Positions 1 through 8,057 of a DNA stretch of 64,000 bases are shown here, one piece after another (within the stretch, counting starts at the first letter, position 1; each line of letters begins with the position of its first letter). A program made the translations under genes and the position numbers. Under the pieces are notes generated by a model. The model was not told the origin of the DNA and ran no database searches. It worked only from the letters and a program-made list of their open reading frames with translations. The DNA comes from Enterobacter sp. R4-368 (lineage in GTDB: Bacteria; Pseudomonadota; Gammaproteobacteria; Enterobacterales; Enterobacteriaceae), in the NCBI RefSeq assembly GCF_000410515.1, contig NC_021500.1:4216001-4280000 (forward strand), read 5' to 3'.

Positions 1-422
1 GCCAGACCCAGATCGTTGTGGCGAGTCAGCCAGGCGCGAAAGCCATCGGTGGTGATCTTCCCGGGCTCGGGAAAAGGCGGAATATGGCTGTCGGCTTGTA
101 GTGATGAGCAGATCGGTTGCAGCCCGTTCATATAAAGAACTTCGCGCACATAGCGCCATGAATAAGAAATACGCCGCATCGTCAACAAATGTTCTGGCGT
201 ACAGGGCGCGCCATCGTAGGCATCCAGCTCACGAAGCGCGGCTTTACTCTGGTTGATGACGCGTTGGGTACGCATTTCTGCCAGCGTAGAGTACGCGTCC
301 AGATCATTCATAAAGTTTTCTTCAGCCTGGCGGTGACTCATCCAGATACTCAGGCTCACCGGCAGGAAAATGGCGAGCACCAGAGCAACTGTCGCAAGAC
401 TCATCAGTCGTCGGTTGGTCAT
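1..422 (-). CDS. pdeB: CSS-motif cyclic-di-GMP phosphodiesterase PdeB, N-terminal part (partial)
   Basis: Only the first 140 codons are in the window; the gene runs off the left edge, so the catalytic EAL domain is not visible. The visible part has an N-terminal membrane segment (residues about 5-27) followed by a periplasmic region containing the Cys-Ser-Ser motif (PICSSLQ, about residue 105) typical of CSS-domain sensors, and a PFPEPGKI..DG stretch like E. coli PdeB/YlaB. The start is an ATG at 420-422 with an AAGGA ribosome site upstream on the minus strand. Family members degrade c-di-GMP under redox control of the CSS cysteines. In E. coli the next gene is ylaC; here about 9.8 kb of accessory DNA lies between them. 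Confidence 0.85.
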   Translation of the reverse strand, partial: MTNRRLMSLATVALVLAIFLPVSLSIWMSHRQAEENFMNDLDAYSTLAEMRTQRVINQSKAALRELDAYDGAPCTPEHLLTMRRISYSWRYVREVLYMNGLQPICSSLQADSHIPPFPEPGKITTDGFRAWLTRHNDLGL

Positions 423-521
423 GATCAAAAATCCTTCTTTGATACTGATAAACGAGGAGTATCTTTTAGCCGCTGATGTTATAACACGCGGCAGCGATTG
501 TTTTCTTTCAGGAAAGAAAGG

Positions 522-1238
522 ATGAAGAAAAAAGAGTTTGTGACCCAGGATTTGCTAAGCAAAATTTATCAAATCAGCGCGCCTGGCCCGCGCAAACTCC
601 CGCCTGAACGCCAACTGGCTCAGGAGTATGGCGTCTCGCGCTTTACTATCCGACAGGCGCTGGAAAAACTCGCGAGTATTGGTGTGGTGAATATTGTGCA
701 GGGTTCCGGCATCTGGATTAACGAGCAGGCGCGCAGCAATCCGCTGGTTTACAACTCCATCACCGAAAAGCGTTTTGATCAGATTCGTTTTCGCATGATT
801 AGCCTGCATAAAAAGCGTCCGGACCGTGATGAACAGCAAATCTTTGGCCTGAACGAAGAGAGCTTTATCTGGCAGTTTTGCCGCCTGCGGTTTGTCGACG
901 AACAAGCGGTACAGATTGAGATTTCCCGCATGCCGGTGGAAGGGTTTGCCGATCTCAACCAGCAGATCATTGAACGTTCGATCCAGCAGTATGTGCTGGG
1001 CAAAGGCTACCGGATCTCACATCTCCTGACCACCTACCGGGCGGTGAGCGTGAGCCGCGAACAGGCGGTGCTGTTGGGCTGTAAAAAGGGCAGCCCGGCA
1101 ATGCATATTAGTAATCGCAGTATCCTGGAAGGCGGGCAGGTGTATGAGATCAGCGACATTATTGATATCAACTACACCTGTACGTATGTCATTCCGCATA
1201 ACCGCGAAAACCTCACCTTCCGCCAGGGTGGTGGCTGA
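522..1238 (+). CDS. GntR-family (HutC/UTRA type) transcriptional regulator
   Basis: A 238-residue regulator with an N-terminal winged helix-turn-helix (about residues 25-70, with KLPPERQLAQEYGVSRFTIR) and a C-terminal UTRA-type ligand-binding domain. The ATG at 522 is preferred over an upstream in-frame TTG at 498 because AGGAAAGAAAGG lies just before it. It converges on the dehydratase gene with 2 bp between the stop codons, and the PTS gene lies beyond that. It is therefore the obvious local regulator of this sugar or sugar-acid locus, probably acting on the inverted repeats between the dehydratase and PTS genes. The effector is unknown; UTRA proteins usually bind a sugar phosphate or amino-acid-like inducer. 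The family call is firm, the target is inferred. Confidence 0.85.
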   Translation: MKKKEFVTQDLLSKIYQISAPGPRKLPPERQLAQEYGVSRFTIRQALEKLASIGVVNIVQGSGIWINEQARSNPLVYNSITEKRFDQIRFRMISLHKKRPDRDEQQIFGLNEESFIWQFCRLRFVDEQAVQIEISRMPVEGFADLNQQIIERSIQQYVLGKGYRISHLLTTYRAVSVSREQAVLLGCKKGSPAMHISNRSILEGGQVYEISDIIDINYTCTYVIPHNRENLTFRQGGG

Positions 1239-1240
1239 CG

Positions 1241-2440
1241 TTACGGCGTGTGGATGGCGCCATCGGCAAGGCGGCTTTGCGTCCACTCATGCGGGCGATA
1301 GATGCCAGGGTGCGCCAGCGCTTGCTGCTCGTCGAAACTGACGCCAATGCCCGGTTTTTCCGGCGCATAGACGAAGCCATCTTTGACTTCCGGCGCGCCA
1401 GGAAACACCGCGTCTGTGCTGGCGGAGCGGGGGATATACTCCTGGATCGCCGCATTATGCAGGTGAATATTCAAATGCGTATTCACCGCCACACCAATGG
1501 GCGTCATATCTCCCGGCCCGTGCCAGGCCAGCCGTACGCCGAATGCCTGGCACAGAATCGCCAGTTTTAATGCCGGTGTGATGCCGCCAATCTGCGAAAT
1601 GTGGCAGCGGATGAAATCGATGCGGCGATTGACAATCAACTCGTGCCACTCTGCCGGGTTGTTAAACAACTCGCCCATCGCCAGCGGCGCACTGCTGTGC
1701 TGGCGCACTTGATCCAGCCATGCGCTTTGCGCTGGCGGCAGAATATCTTCAATAAAATAAGGCTGATACGGCTCAAGCTGCTTTGCTAACTGCACCGCTT
1801 GTTGCGGGAATAAGCGCTCGTGAACATCGTGCAGGATCTGCAAACGATAACCATATTTTTCCCGCAACGCTTTAAACATCGCCACGGTGTTGGCAATGTA
1901 CTCCTGCTGATCAAAATAGGCGCCGGTTGTGGGATTTTCCGGCGTATGCAGTTGCGCGGGCGTACCGCCGTAAAAACCGAGCTGGCAGCGAATGTGGCGA
2001 TAGCCCTGAGCCGCCAGCTTGTCGACGGCGGTGAATAATTCTTCCAGCGTTTCGCCACTGGCATGGCTGTAGGCGGCGATAGCATCCCGTGATTTCCCGC
2101 CGAGCAACTGGTACAGCGGCATGCCCGCCAACTGACCTTTGATATCCCACAGCGCCATATCAACGCCGGAGATGGCGTTGTTCATGATCGGGCCGTTACG
2201 CCAGTAGGCGTTAACGTTCATCATTTGCCAGAGATCTTCAATGTTGTTGGCATCACGGCCTATCAGCAAGGGTTTCAGATATTCATCGACCAGCGTTTTC
2301 ACCGCCAGTGGGCGTTGCTGGAAAGTGGCACAGCCGTGCCCCGAGATGCCTTTATCGGTTGTCACCCGCACTACCACCAGGTTGTGGCGGTCGGGCCGGG
2401 TGATAAAACATTCGATATTCTGGATAAGCGTGGGCGTCAC
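1241..2440 (-). CDS. Enolase-superfamily dehydratase, D-mannonate/D-gluconate dehydratase (RspA/ManD) group
   Basis: A 399-residue protein starting at GTG 2440 behind AAAGGAGTTCCC. It has the enolase-superfamily capping domain (about 1-115) and TIM barrel. Expected Mg ligands are D205 (with H207 in DVH), E231 (FIED) and E257 (MGEL), plus a WHGPGD motif around H307. These fit the mannonate dehydratase subgroup, which removes water from a sugar acid to give a 2-keto-3-deoxy acid. Members with Pro after the HG of this motif are, as I recall, the low-efficiency or promiscuous ones, so mannonate need not be the true substrate. It is convergent with the GntR gene and divergent from the PTS EIIBC. 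No KDG kinase or aldolase is adjacent. Confidence 0.85.
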   Translation of the reverse strand: MTPTLIQNIECFITRPDRHNLVVVRVTTDKGISGHGCATFQQRPLAVKTLVDEYLKPLLIGRDANNIEDLWQMMNVNAYWRNGPIMNNAISGVDMALWDIKGQLAGMPLYQLLGGKSRDAIAAYSHASGETLEELFTAVDKLAAQGYRHIRCQLGFYGGTPAQLHTPENPTTGAYFDQQEYIANTVAMFKALREKYGYRLQILHDVHERLFPQQAVQLAKQLEPYQPYFIEDILPPAQSAWLDQVRQHSSAPLAMGELFNNPAEWHELIVNRRIDFIRCHISQIGGITPALKLAILCQAFGVRLAWHGPGDMTPIGVAVNTHLNIHLHNAAIQEYIPRSASTDAVFPGAPEVKDGFVYAPEKPGIGVSFDEQQALAHPGIYRPHEWTQSRLADGAIHTP

Positions 2441-2485
2441 GGGAACTCCTTTACAACGTGAGATAAGCGAGTGAGGGCTATTATC

Positions 2486-2505
2486 TTCGCCCTAATTTTG
2501 GCGAA
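2486..2505. promoter_or_regulatory. Inverted repeat TTCGCC-N8-GGCGAA upstream of the dehydratase
   Basis: A perfect 6-bp dyad with an 8-bp spacer, about 45 bp upstream of the dehydratase GTG. It lies in the 276-bp region shared by the dehydratase and the PTS gene, so it may be an operator for the dehydratase promoter. No protein can be assigned from sequence alone. Confidence 0.35.
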
Positions 2506-2568
2506 AGGTAAACTGTTTTGTGGAATAAATTTTTTGGTCAGTTATTGCTTCCTTTTTTAATTAAAAAC

Positions 2569-2587
2569 CAAACCAATTTAAGGTTTG
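2569..2587. promoter_or_regulatory. Inverted repeat CAAACC-N7-GGTTTG, candidate GntR operator
   Basis: A perfect 6-bp dyad with a 7-bp AT-only spacer, roughly midway in the divergent dehydratase/PTS intergenic region. A related GGTTTG sequence occurs again at about 2641-2646. The size and AT-rich centre suit a dimeric GntR or LacI-type regulator. Assignment to the adjacent GntR protein is inference. Confidence 0.45.
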
Positions 2588-2617
2588 TTGCGTTTTTATG
2601 GCTTGTTGATTGGTAAT

Positions 2618-2633
2618 TGTGATGCGATTCATA
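2618..2633 (+). promoter_or_regulatory. CRP-like site upstream of the EIIBC gene
   Basis: TGTGATGCGATTCATA matches the CRP core TGTGA-N6-TCACA at 9 of 10 specified bases. It lies 84 bp before the EIIBC ATG, a reasonable position for catabolite activation of a PTS sugar operon. Confidence 0.55.
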
Positions 2634-2716
2634 TTTTATTGGTTTGTTTTAAAATTTGGCTTTCTCTACCATTTGAGGCAATGAGTAAAACGACAACACA
2701 TCAGGCAGGAGTTTTT

Positions 2717-4087
2717 ATGGGGACGCAAGAAGCCATCGGCAATATTATTCGCCTGGTGGGCGGACGGGATAATATCAACAACGTCTGGCACTGCATGACA
2801 CGCTTACGTTTTGATCTGATCGACGATGACAAAGTGGATCAGAACGAAATTAAAAAACTGCCGGGCGTGCTGGGCGCACAACTGCAAAGTGACCAGTTCC
2901 AGATTGTGATTGGTCCAAAAGTGAATAGCTGGTACGAGCAACTACTGGCCATGCTGGGTAAGGCACCAGAACACGCGGCAGGACAGGGGAAAGCGCGCAA
3001 AAGCCTGGTGTCGATGTTTATGGATACGGTATCTGGCGTGTTTGGGCCGATTGTGCCCGCCATTGCTGGTGCCGGGATGATTAAAGGTCTGCTGGCCGGG
3101 TTGATTGCGCTAAAAGTGGTATCGGCGAAAAGCGATACGGTGATGGTTATCGATCTTATCGCCAGCGGTGTTTTCTATTTCCTGCCGTTTTTCCTTGCGG
3201 TTTCGGCGGCAAAAATATTCAAGACCAATGAATATCTCGCAGCGGCGATTGCCGCTTGCCTGATGTATCCGTCGCTGATTGAGGCGGCAAAAGCGCTGGC
3301 AACACATCAGGATGGCGCGGTCAGCGCGTTCTGGTTGCTTAATGCGCTGCCGGTGTCGGTGTTTAACTACTCGGCCAGCGTCATCCCGGTTATCTTCTCG
3401 ATCCTCGCGTTAAGTTACATTCATCGCTGGGTCGATAGCATCATGCCTGATGTGTTGAAAACCGTTTTTACCCCAACATTGACGCTGTTTCTCGGCGCGC
3501 TGGCGGCGCTGGTGGTGATTGGCCCGATTGGTATTTACCTGGGCAAAGCGCTGGCGTGGTTTATTGAAGGGCTGTTTGGCGTGTCGGCGAGTTTTGCCGG
3601 GCTGATTGTCGGCGCGATTCGCCCGGTGGCGATCCTCACCGGGATGCATCACGCGATGACACCGATTGCCTTACAGAACTTTAGCGAGCGCGGTTACGAC
3701 ATGCTGATGCCGATGATGTTTATGGCAAACATGGCGATTGCCGGGGCGACGTTTGCTATCTGGCGGTTGAGTAAAAACCGCCAGGACAAAACCGTTACGC
3801 TGTCGGCGGCTATCTCCGCGCTGCTCGGGATCACGGAACCGGCGCTGTTTGGCGTACTGACGCGTTACAAAAAAGCCTTTATCGCCGCCACCGTCGCAAG
3901 CTCGCTGGCCTCTGCGTTCATCGCCTTCTTCGGCGTGCGGCTGTATGGCTATATTTTGTCGAGCATTTTCAGCCTACCGGCCTATATTGGCCCGTACTTT
4001 GTCTTTGCGGTTTCAGGTGTGATCATCGCGCTTGTCCTATCGTTTGTGCTGACCACCTTGCTCGTGGGTAAAGAGGCGCAAGAGTAA
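2717..4087 (+). CDS. PTS EIIBC component, beta-glucoside/sucrose-like family
   Basis: A 456-residue permease. The EIIB domain comes first (about 1-90), with the phosphorylation cysteine C26 in HCMTRLRF. A multi-spanning EIIC domain follows (about 105-450), including a GMHHAMTPI stretch typical of this family. No EIIA domain is present, so phosphate must come from a separate EIIA such as Crr. The ATG at 2717 has AGGAG upstream; an in-frame extension to 2585 is AT-rich, has no ribosome site, and overlaps the CRP-like site. The gene is divergent from the dehydratase. The substrate is unknown. The product of transport would be a phosphorylated sugar, whereas the dehydratase group acts on free sugar acids. 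Confidence 0.85.
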   Translation: MGTQEAIGNIIRLVGGRDNINNVWHCMTRLRFDLIDDDKVDQNEIKKLPGVLGAQLQSDQFQIVIGPKVNSWYEQLLAMLGKAPEHAAGQGKARKSLVSMFMDTVSGVFGPIVPAIAGAGMIKGLLAGLIALKVVSAKSDTVMVIDLIASGVFYFLPFFLAVSAAKIFKTNEYLAAAIAACLMYPSLIEAAKALATHQDGAVSAFWLLNALPVSVFNYSASVIPVIFSILALSYIHRWVDSIMPDVLKTVFTPTLTLFLGALAALVVIGPIGIYLGKALAWFIEGLFGVSASFAGLIVGAIRPVAILTGMHHAMTPIALQNFSERGYDMLMPMMFMANMAIAGATFAIWRLSKNRQDKTVTLSAAISALLGITEPALFGVLTRYKKAFIAATVASSLASAFIAFFGVRLYGYILSSIFSLPAYIGPYFVFAVSGVIIALVLSFVLTTLLVGKEAQE

Positions 4088-4089
4088 CC

Positions 4090-4761
4090 TTATCGTCGGT
4101 GCGCCAGGCGGCGCACCAGCCTGTCTCCCGCCATTTGTACCCCTTGCACCAGCGCCACCAGAATCACCACTGTGCCGACCATGACCTGATCGTTAAACCG
4201 CTGATAGCCGTAACGAATCGCCAAATCGCCAAGACCGCCGCCGCCAATTACGCCAGCCATCGACGAGAAACCAATCAGCATAACAATAGTAAGCGTGATA
4301 CTCGCCAGCAGGGTAGGTAACGCCTCCGGCAGCAGCGCTTTGGCAATCACATGCCACAGATTACCGCCCATCGAAAGAATGGCTTCAATACGCCCGTAAT
4401 CCACTTCATCGAGCGCGTTTTCCGTTAACCGTGCGAAGAAAGGAAATGCGCCGATGGTCACCGGCACCACGGCCGCCGTGCTGCCAAGCGTGGTACCAAT
4501 CAGCGCGCGGGTAAAAGGGATGAGCGCAATCAGCAGCACAATAAAAGGCAGTGAGCGGCCAAAGTTAATCACCGCACCCAGCAAGGCATTCAGTTTTGGC
4601 ATTGGTGCCAGCCCGTTACCGCGGGAGACAAATAACAGCACGCCGACGGGCAAACCGATCAGTACGGTGAAAAATGCCGCCAGCCCAACCATATAAATCG
4701 TCTCCAGTGTGCCGTTAAGCAGCAGCGGCCAGAGATCGTCCCAGCTCATGCGACCACGCAT
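4090..4761 (-). CDS. MetI-like ABC transporter permease (accessory copy)
   Basis: A 223-residue inner-membrane protein with about five membrane segments and a binding-protein-dependent permease coupling loop ([14 protein letters not shown], about 140-155), closest in style to methionine permease MetI. The start at 4761 has GGAGG upstream and overlaps the end of the ATPase gene by 16 nt, which implies translational coupling. It is the last gene of the oxygenase/MetQNI-like operon and ends 2 nt from the PTS EIIBC stop (convergent). The substrate is probably methionine-like or another organosulfur compound, inferred from family. The housekeeping metNIQ operon sits elsewhere in enterobacteria, so this is likely a paralogue. 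Confidence 0.85.
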   Translation of the reverse strand: MRGRMSWDDLWPLLLNGTLETIYMVGLAAFFTVLIGLPVGVLLFVSRGNGLAPMPKLNALLGAVINFGRSLPFIVLLIALIPFTRALIGTTLGSTAAVVPVTIGAFPFFARLTENALDEVDYGRIEAILSMGGNLWHVIAKALLPEALPTLLASITLTIVMLIGFSSMAGVIGGGGLGDLAIRYGYQRFNDQVMVGTVVILVALVQGVQMAGDRLVRRLAHRR

Positions 4762-5537
4762 AACGGCCTCCCGTTAAAACCATGGCGGGCTAAAAACGCC
4801 TGTTCGGCTTTTGGATCGTGCAGTAGCGCCTGGCGCAGTTTTGACCACGGCGCGACCAGCAAATCGGCGATTTTTCCGCTCTCGATAAGCTCGCCGTTTT
4901 CCAGCAGCGCGGCGTGATCGCACAGGGTTTTCACCACTTCCAGCTCGTGGGTGATCAGCACTATGGTGAGCTTCAGTTTCTGGTTGATATCTGCCAGCAG
5001 CTCAAGCACAGACGCGGTGGTTTGGGGATCTAACGCGCTGGTGGCTTCATCGCACAGCAGCACGTCTGGCCTTGTCGCCAGCGCGCGGGCGATACCGACG
5101 CGCTGTTTTTGCCCACCGGAAAGCTGCGAGGGAAAGGCATCGGCTTTTTCACTCAAGCCGACCAGCCAGAGCAGCTCTTCGACGCGCGCCTGGCGCTGCG
5201 CTTTTGCAACACCGGCAATTTCCAGCGGCACGGCAATATTGTCGGCCACTGTGCGCGCATGCAGTAAATTGAAGTGCTGGAAAATCATGCCGGTGCGCAG
5301 GCGATGCTCGCGTAATGCCGCTTTGTCTAACTGCGTGATGTCGTTGCCGTTGATAATAATGCGGCCCGCCGTGGGCCGCTCCAGCAAGTTAAGGCAGCGA
5401 ATTAGCGTGCTTTTGCCTGCGCCACTGCGCCCAAGGATGCCGTAAATCGCCCCCTTCGGTACGCTCAGCGAGACCTCTTTCAGCGCCGGTCGGCCTGTTC
5501 CGGCATAGGTTTTGCTCAGCCCTTCAATCTCTATCAT
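4746..5537 (-). CDS. MetN-like ABC transporter ATPase lacking the NIL domain
   Basis: A 263-residue ATPase with Walker [10 protein letters not shown] (about 36-44), signature LSGGQKQR, Walker [13 protein letters not shown] and the switch histidine in ITHE. E. coli MetN is about 343 residues because of a C-terminal NIL/ACT-like domain that binds methionine and inhibits transport. This protein ends before that domain. The missing part suggests the importer is not feedback-inhibited by methionine, or carries a different substrate. Its ATG overlaps the binding-protein stop (ATGA). Compare the ATPase at 53847-54869, which keeps the domain. Confidence 0.88.
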   Translation of the reverse strand: MIEIEGLSKTYAGTGRPALKEVSLSVPKGAIYGILGRSGAGKSTLIRCLNLLERPTAGRIIINGNDITQLDKAALREHRLRTGMIFQHFNLLHARTVADNIAVPLEIAGVAKAQRQARVEELLWLVGLSEKADAFPSQLSGGQKQRVGIARALATRPDVLLCDEATSALDPQTTASVLELLADINQKLKLTIVLITHELEVVKTLCDHAALLENGELIESGKIADLLVAPWSKLRQALLHDPKAEQAFLARHGFNGRPLCVVA

Positions 5538-6340
5538 GACTGCGGCGCGACCGGGATCACCGAGCCGTTATATTGCTTACGGATAAACTCCGCCACCTGC
5601 GGCGAGGTGAGATCTTTCGCCAGTTCTTTGATGCGCGGATCGTTAGCCAACTGCGGGTTGGTAACCAGAATATTGGCATACGGGTTGTGGCTCGCGCTCT
5701 CCAGGCCGAGCGCATCTTTCGCCGGGGTTAACCCGGCTTCCAGCGCGTAGTTACCGTTTATTACCGCCAGATCGACATCATCCAGCGAGCGTGGGATCTG
5801 CGGCGATTCGATCTCAAGGATCTTCAGATGTTTTGGGTTTTCGGCAATATCTTTCGGCGTTGCCAGCGTAGTTGCCGGGTCGGTGAACTTACTGTTGAGT
5901 TTTATTAATCCCTGCGCTTGCAGCAGAAACAGCGCGCGACTCAGGTTGGTGGCGTTGTTCGGTACGGCTACGGTGGCGTTATTGGGCAGCGATTTGAAAT
6001 CTTTATATTTGTGCGAGTAAATACCCAGAGGTTCGATATGTACCGTCGCGGCAACCGAAAAGGTTTTGCCCAGCGCTTTTTCCTGATCCTTCAGGTAAGG
6101 AACATGCTGGAAATAGTTCGCATCGACGTCGCCGTTCGCCAGCAGTTCGTTGGCGTTAGCACCACTGGTTAGCTCGACAACTTGCAGATCCAGTTTTGGG
6201 TCGATCTTTTTGATGTAATTAAGGATTTCCGCGTGTGGTACCGGGTCGGCAGCAACGCGCAGAGCGGCAGCCTGGGCGGAAGACCAGGCCAGTGAAAGAG
6301 ACAGTGCAACCCCTGCCAGAGTGAATGCGGCATGTTTCAT
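5534..6340 (-). CDS. MetQ/NlpA-family substrate-binding protein with a non-lipoprotein signal
   Basis: A 268-residue exported binding protein. The first 24 residues are a signal peptide ending SSAQA, with no cysteine and so no lipobox. MetQ of E. coli is a lipoprotein, so this version should be a soluble periplasmic protein. The mature part shows the NlpA/MetQ pattern ([56 protein letters not shown]). It lies 22 nt downstream of the oxygenase and overlaps the ATPase gene by 4 nt, so it belongs to the same operon. The ligand is unknown; a methionine derivative or other organosulfur compound is a family-based guess. Confidence 0.87.
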   Translation of the reverse strand: MKHAAFTLAGVALSLSLAWSSAQAAALRVAADPVPHAEILNYIKKIDPKLDLQVVELTSGANANELLANGDVDANYFQHVPYLKDQEKALGKTFSVAATVHIEPLGIYSHKYKDFKSLPNNATVAVPNNATNLSRALFLLQAQGLIKLNSKFTDPATTLATPKDIAENPKHLKILEIESPQIPRSLDDVDLAVINGNYALEAGLTPAKDALGLESASHNPYANILVTNPQLANDPRIKELAKDLTSPQVAEFIRKQYNGSVIPVAPQS

Positions 6341-6362
6341 GATGTGTGTTCCTGTGTTGTTA

Positions 6363-7391
6363 TTAGACGATCAGTTGTTCTGTGCGTTCGCGCAGCACAT
6401 CGCGGTAATAGCGTTCCGCCACATCCGGGTGGGAGCGCAGACGCCCTTTCAGGTAGTTCCATCCCACGTCGCGCAGTAGCGGATTTTGTGGGTCGCTCTC
6501 TGGCCCGCGCGCTTCCTGTGCCAGCTCAGGTGGCAGTGTGTAAAGCGGGACGACGGCATCCAGTTGCGCGCCGAGGAAGAAGGCGATAGAGAGGCGCTGC
6601 TGGCCGGCCGGGGGCGATACCACGCGATGCACGGTGGCGCGCAGATAACCGTTTGTCGCCAGCTCCAGCAACTCGCCAATATTGACCACAAAGCTGCCTG
6701 GCAGCGGTAACGCATCGATCCAGCGGCCGGGTTCGATTTCGACCTGCAACCCTTTTTGCTCGTCCTGCAGCAGGAAACTGAGGAAACCCGAATCTTTATG
6801 CGCGCCGACGCCCTGTGAGCTCTGCGTGTTTTGCTGGCCGGGATAGCGGATCAGTTTGATGTGTTCGTTGGGCTTGCTGCCATACAACGCATCAAAGGCG
6901 TTGGCTGGCAGGTGCAGTGCTTCGGCAAAGGCGCGCAGCAAGGTGATCGCCATGTTGGTCATTGCCTGTTGCCAGTTAAGCAGGGCGGGTTTTAGCGTCG
7001 GCTGCGCCGTTGGCCACAAGTTTGGGCCTTGTAACCGTCGCCAGCGCGGGTCATTTTCACTGAGCGGCAAAGCCGGGCGTTCCGCGCCAATATCAAACTG
7101 TTCGCGCCAGTCAGGCTGCCCGCGGGTGATTTCTGATGCTGCGCGGTTGTAGCCGCGAAAATGCGGAGAGTGGATCATCGCCACTTGCTGTTTTTGCGCA
7201 TCAGAAAGCGCGAAAAATTGCCGGGCTTCGTGCTGGACAGCCTGCTGTAGCGCGTCATCGACGCCGTGGTTAATAAGGTAAAAGAAGCCGATATCGCGCG
7301 CGGCATGGCGCAGGTCGGCAAGAAAGGTGTCGCGCTCAGCGCGTTGCGTATAGCGGGCGAGATCGAGAATAGGCAGTGTTGTCGCGGTCAT
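6363..7391 (-). CDS. 2-oxoglutarate/Fe(II)-type oxygenase of the isopenicillin-N-synthase-like family
   Basis: A 342-residue protein with the N-terminal DIOX_N-like region (about 5-115, with IGFFYLINHGV) and a C-terminal double-stranded beta-helix. Iron ligands are H198 and D200 in HKDSG and H255 in TVHRV; R266 in RLSIAFF would hold 2-oxoglutarate. It is the first gene of an operon with a MetQNI-like importer, so the likely job is oxidative breakdown of an imported compound to release a nutrient, perhaps sulfur. That role is inferred from context. The protein has no signal peptide and should be cytoplasmic. The substrate cannot be named from sequence. Confidence 0.87.
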   Translation of the reverse strand: MTATTLPILDLARYTQRAERDTFLADLRHAARDIGFFYLINHGVDDALQQAVQHEARQFFALSDAQKQQVAMIHSPHFRGYNRAASEITRGQPDWREQFDIGAERPALPLSENDPRWRRLQGPNLWPTAQPTLKPALLNWQQAMTNMAITLLRAFAEALHLPANAFDALYGSKPNEHIKLIRYPGQQNTQSSQGVGAHKDSGFLSFLLQDEQKGLQVEIEPGRWIDALPLPGSFVVNIGELLELATNGYLRATVHRVVSPPAGQQRLSIAFFLGAQLDAVVPLYTLPPELAQEARGPESDPQNPLLRDVGWNYLKGRLRSHPDVAERYYRDVLRERTEQLIV

Positions 7392-7652
7392 TGTGGTCTC
7401 CGGGGACGTTAAAAAGATGTCGGTTCTGGCTCAGGGTTCGGCGGCAACAACAGCGCATTTTCTTTTCCTCACATTTTGGGTGTCGTCACAGCTTGCCTTA
7501 TGACAAACACTTCAACCAATAACGTTCTTTTCTAATTTATGACCGGGCAGGATCAAGTGCTTTTGCAAAAAACGCATAACGCGGAACGCTTGAAATGGGC
7601 AAATAAGTTCGATAGACTTTTGTTATGTTATAACAAAACAAAAGAGTGAATA
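7392..7652. other. Divergent intergenic region, oxygenase operon and rpmE2
   Basis: This 261-bp AT-rich spacer must hold the promoter of the oxygenase operon (leftward) and of rpmE2-rpmJ2 (rightward). Apart from the Zur box listed separately I see no convincing operator. In particular I could not recognise a CysB or Cbl site that would prove sulfur control. Confidence 0.5.
7622..7636. promoter_or_regulatory. Zur box upstream of rpmE2
   Basis: TGTTATGTTATAACA differs from the enterobacterial Zur core TGTTATA-N-TATAACA by one base. The dyad extends outwards with further matched pairs to about 7619-7644 around a second centre. It lies 16 bp before the rpmE2 ATG, where bound Zur would block transcription in zinc-replete cells. 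This fits the known zinc control of the C-minus ribosomal paralogues. Confidence 0.85.
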
Positions 7653-7913
7653 ATGAGACCTGATATCCACCCCCATTACCGTACCGTTGTGTTTCACGAC
7701 ACCAGCGCCAATGAGTATTTCAAAGTGGGTTCGACCATTAAAACGGACCGCGAAATTGAACTGGAAGGCGTGACGTATCCGTACGTCACGATTGACGTTT
7801 CTTCCGCTTCGCACCCGTATTACACCGGTAAACAGAAAGTGATTGCTAACGAAGGCAGCGCGGCGCGTTTCCAGCAGCGTTATGGCCGCTTTTTTGCCGA
7901 TAAAAAGGAGTAA
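7653..7913 (+). CDS. rpmE2: Type B 50S ribosomal protein L31 (zinc-independent paralogue)
   Basis: An 86-residue protein matching YkgM of E. coli. It contains no cysteine, so it lacks the zinc ribbon of the normal L31. Under zinc starvation Zur releases the gene and this form replaces zinc-loaded L31 on ribosomes, freeing zinc. It is preceded by a Zur box and followed 3 nt later by rpmJ2, with which it forms a two-gene operon. The ATG at 7653 is followed directly by the conserved N-terminus [10 protein letters not shown]. Confidence 0.95.
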   Translation: MRPDIHPHYRTVVFHDTSANEYFKVGSTIKTDREIELEGVTYPYVTIDVSSASHPYYTGKQKVIANEGSAARFQQRYGRFFADKKE

Positions 7914-7916
7914 ATG

Positions 7917-8057
7917 ATGCAGGTGCTGAATTCACTACGTAGCGCGAAGCAACGCCACCCTGACTGCCAAATCGTTAAGCGCAAGGGGCGTTTGTATGTG
8001 ATTTGCAAATCTAACCCGCGCTTCAAAGCCGTGCAGGGTAAAAAGAAAAGACGCTAA
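7917..8057 (+). CDS. rpmJ2: Type B 50S ribosomal protein L36 (zinc-independent paralogue)
   Basis: A 46-residue basic protein ([16 protein letters not shown] at the N-terminus, GKKKRR at the C-terminus) matching E. coli YkgO. It lacks the CxxC...CxxxxH zinc site of normal L36. Two adjacent ATG codons (7914 and 7917) follow AAAAAGGAG; I chose 7917 because it gives the family length and aligned N-terminus. Its stop overlaps the stop of the convergent acetyltransferase gene. Confidence 0.93.
   Translation: MQVLNSLRSAKQRHPDCQIVKRKGRLYVICKSNPRFKAVQGKKKRR

Noticed and set aside
189..476. 95-residue open frame on the plus strand
   Set aside because: It lies antisense to the well-supported pdeB start and has no homology or ribosome site.
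7392..7621. CysB/Cbl-type activator sites before the oxygenase operon
   Set aside because: AT-rich stretches are present, but nothing matched a CysB or Cbl site well enough to report.
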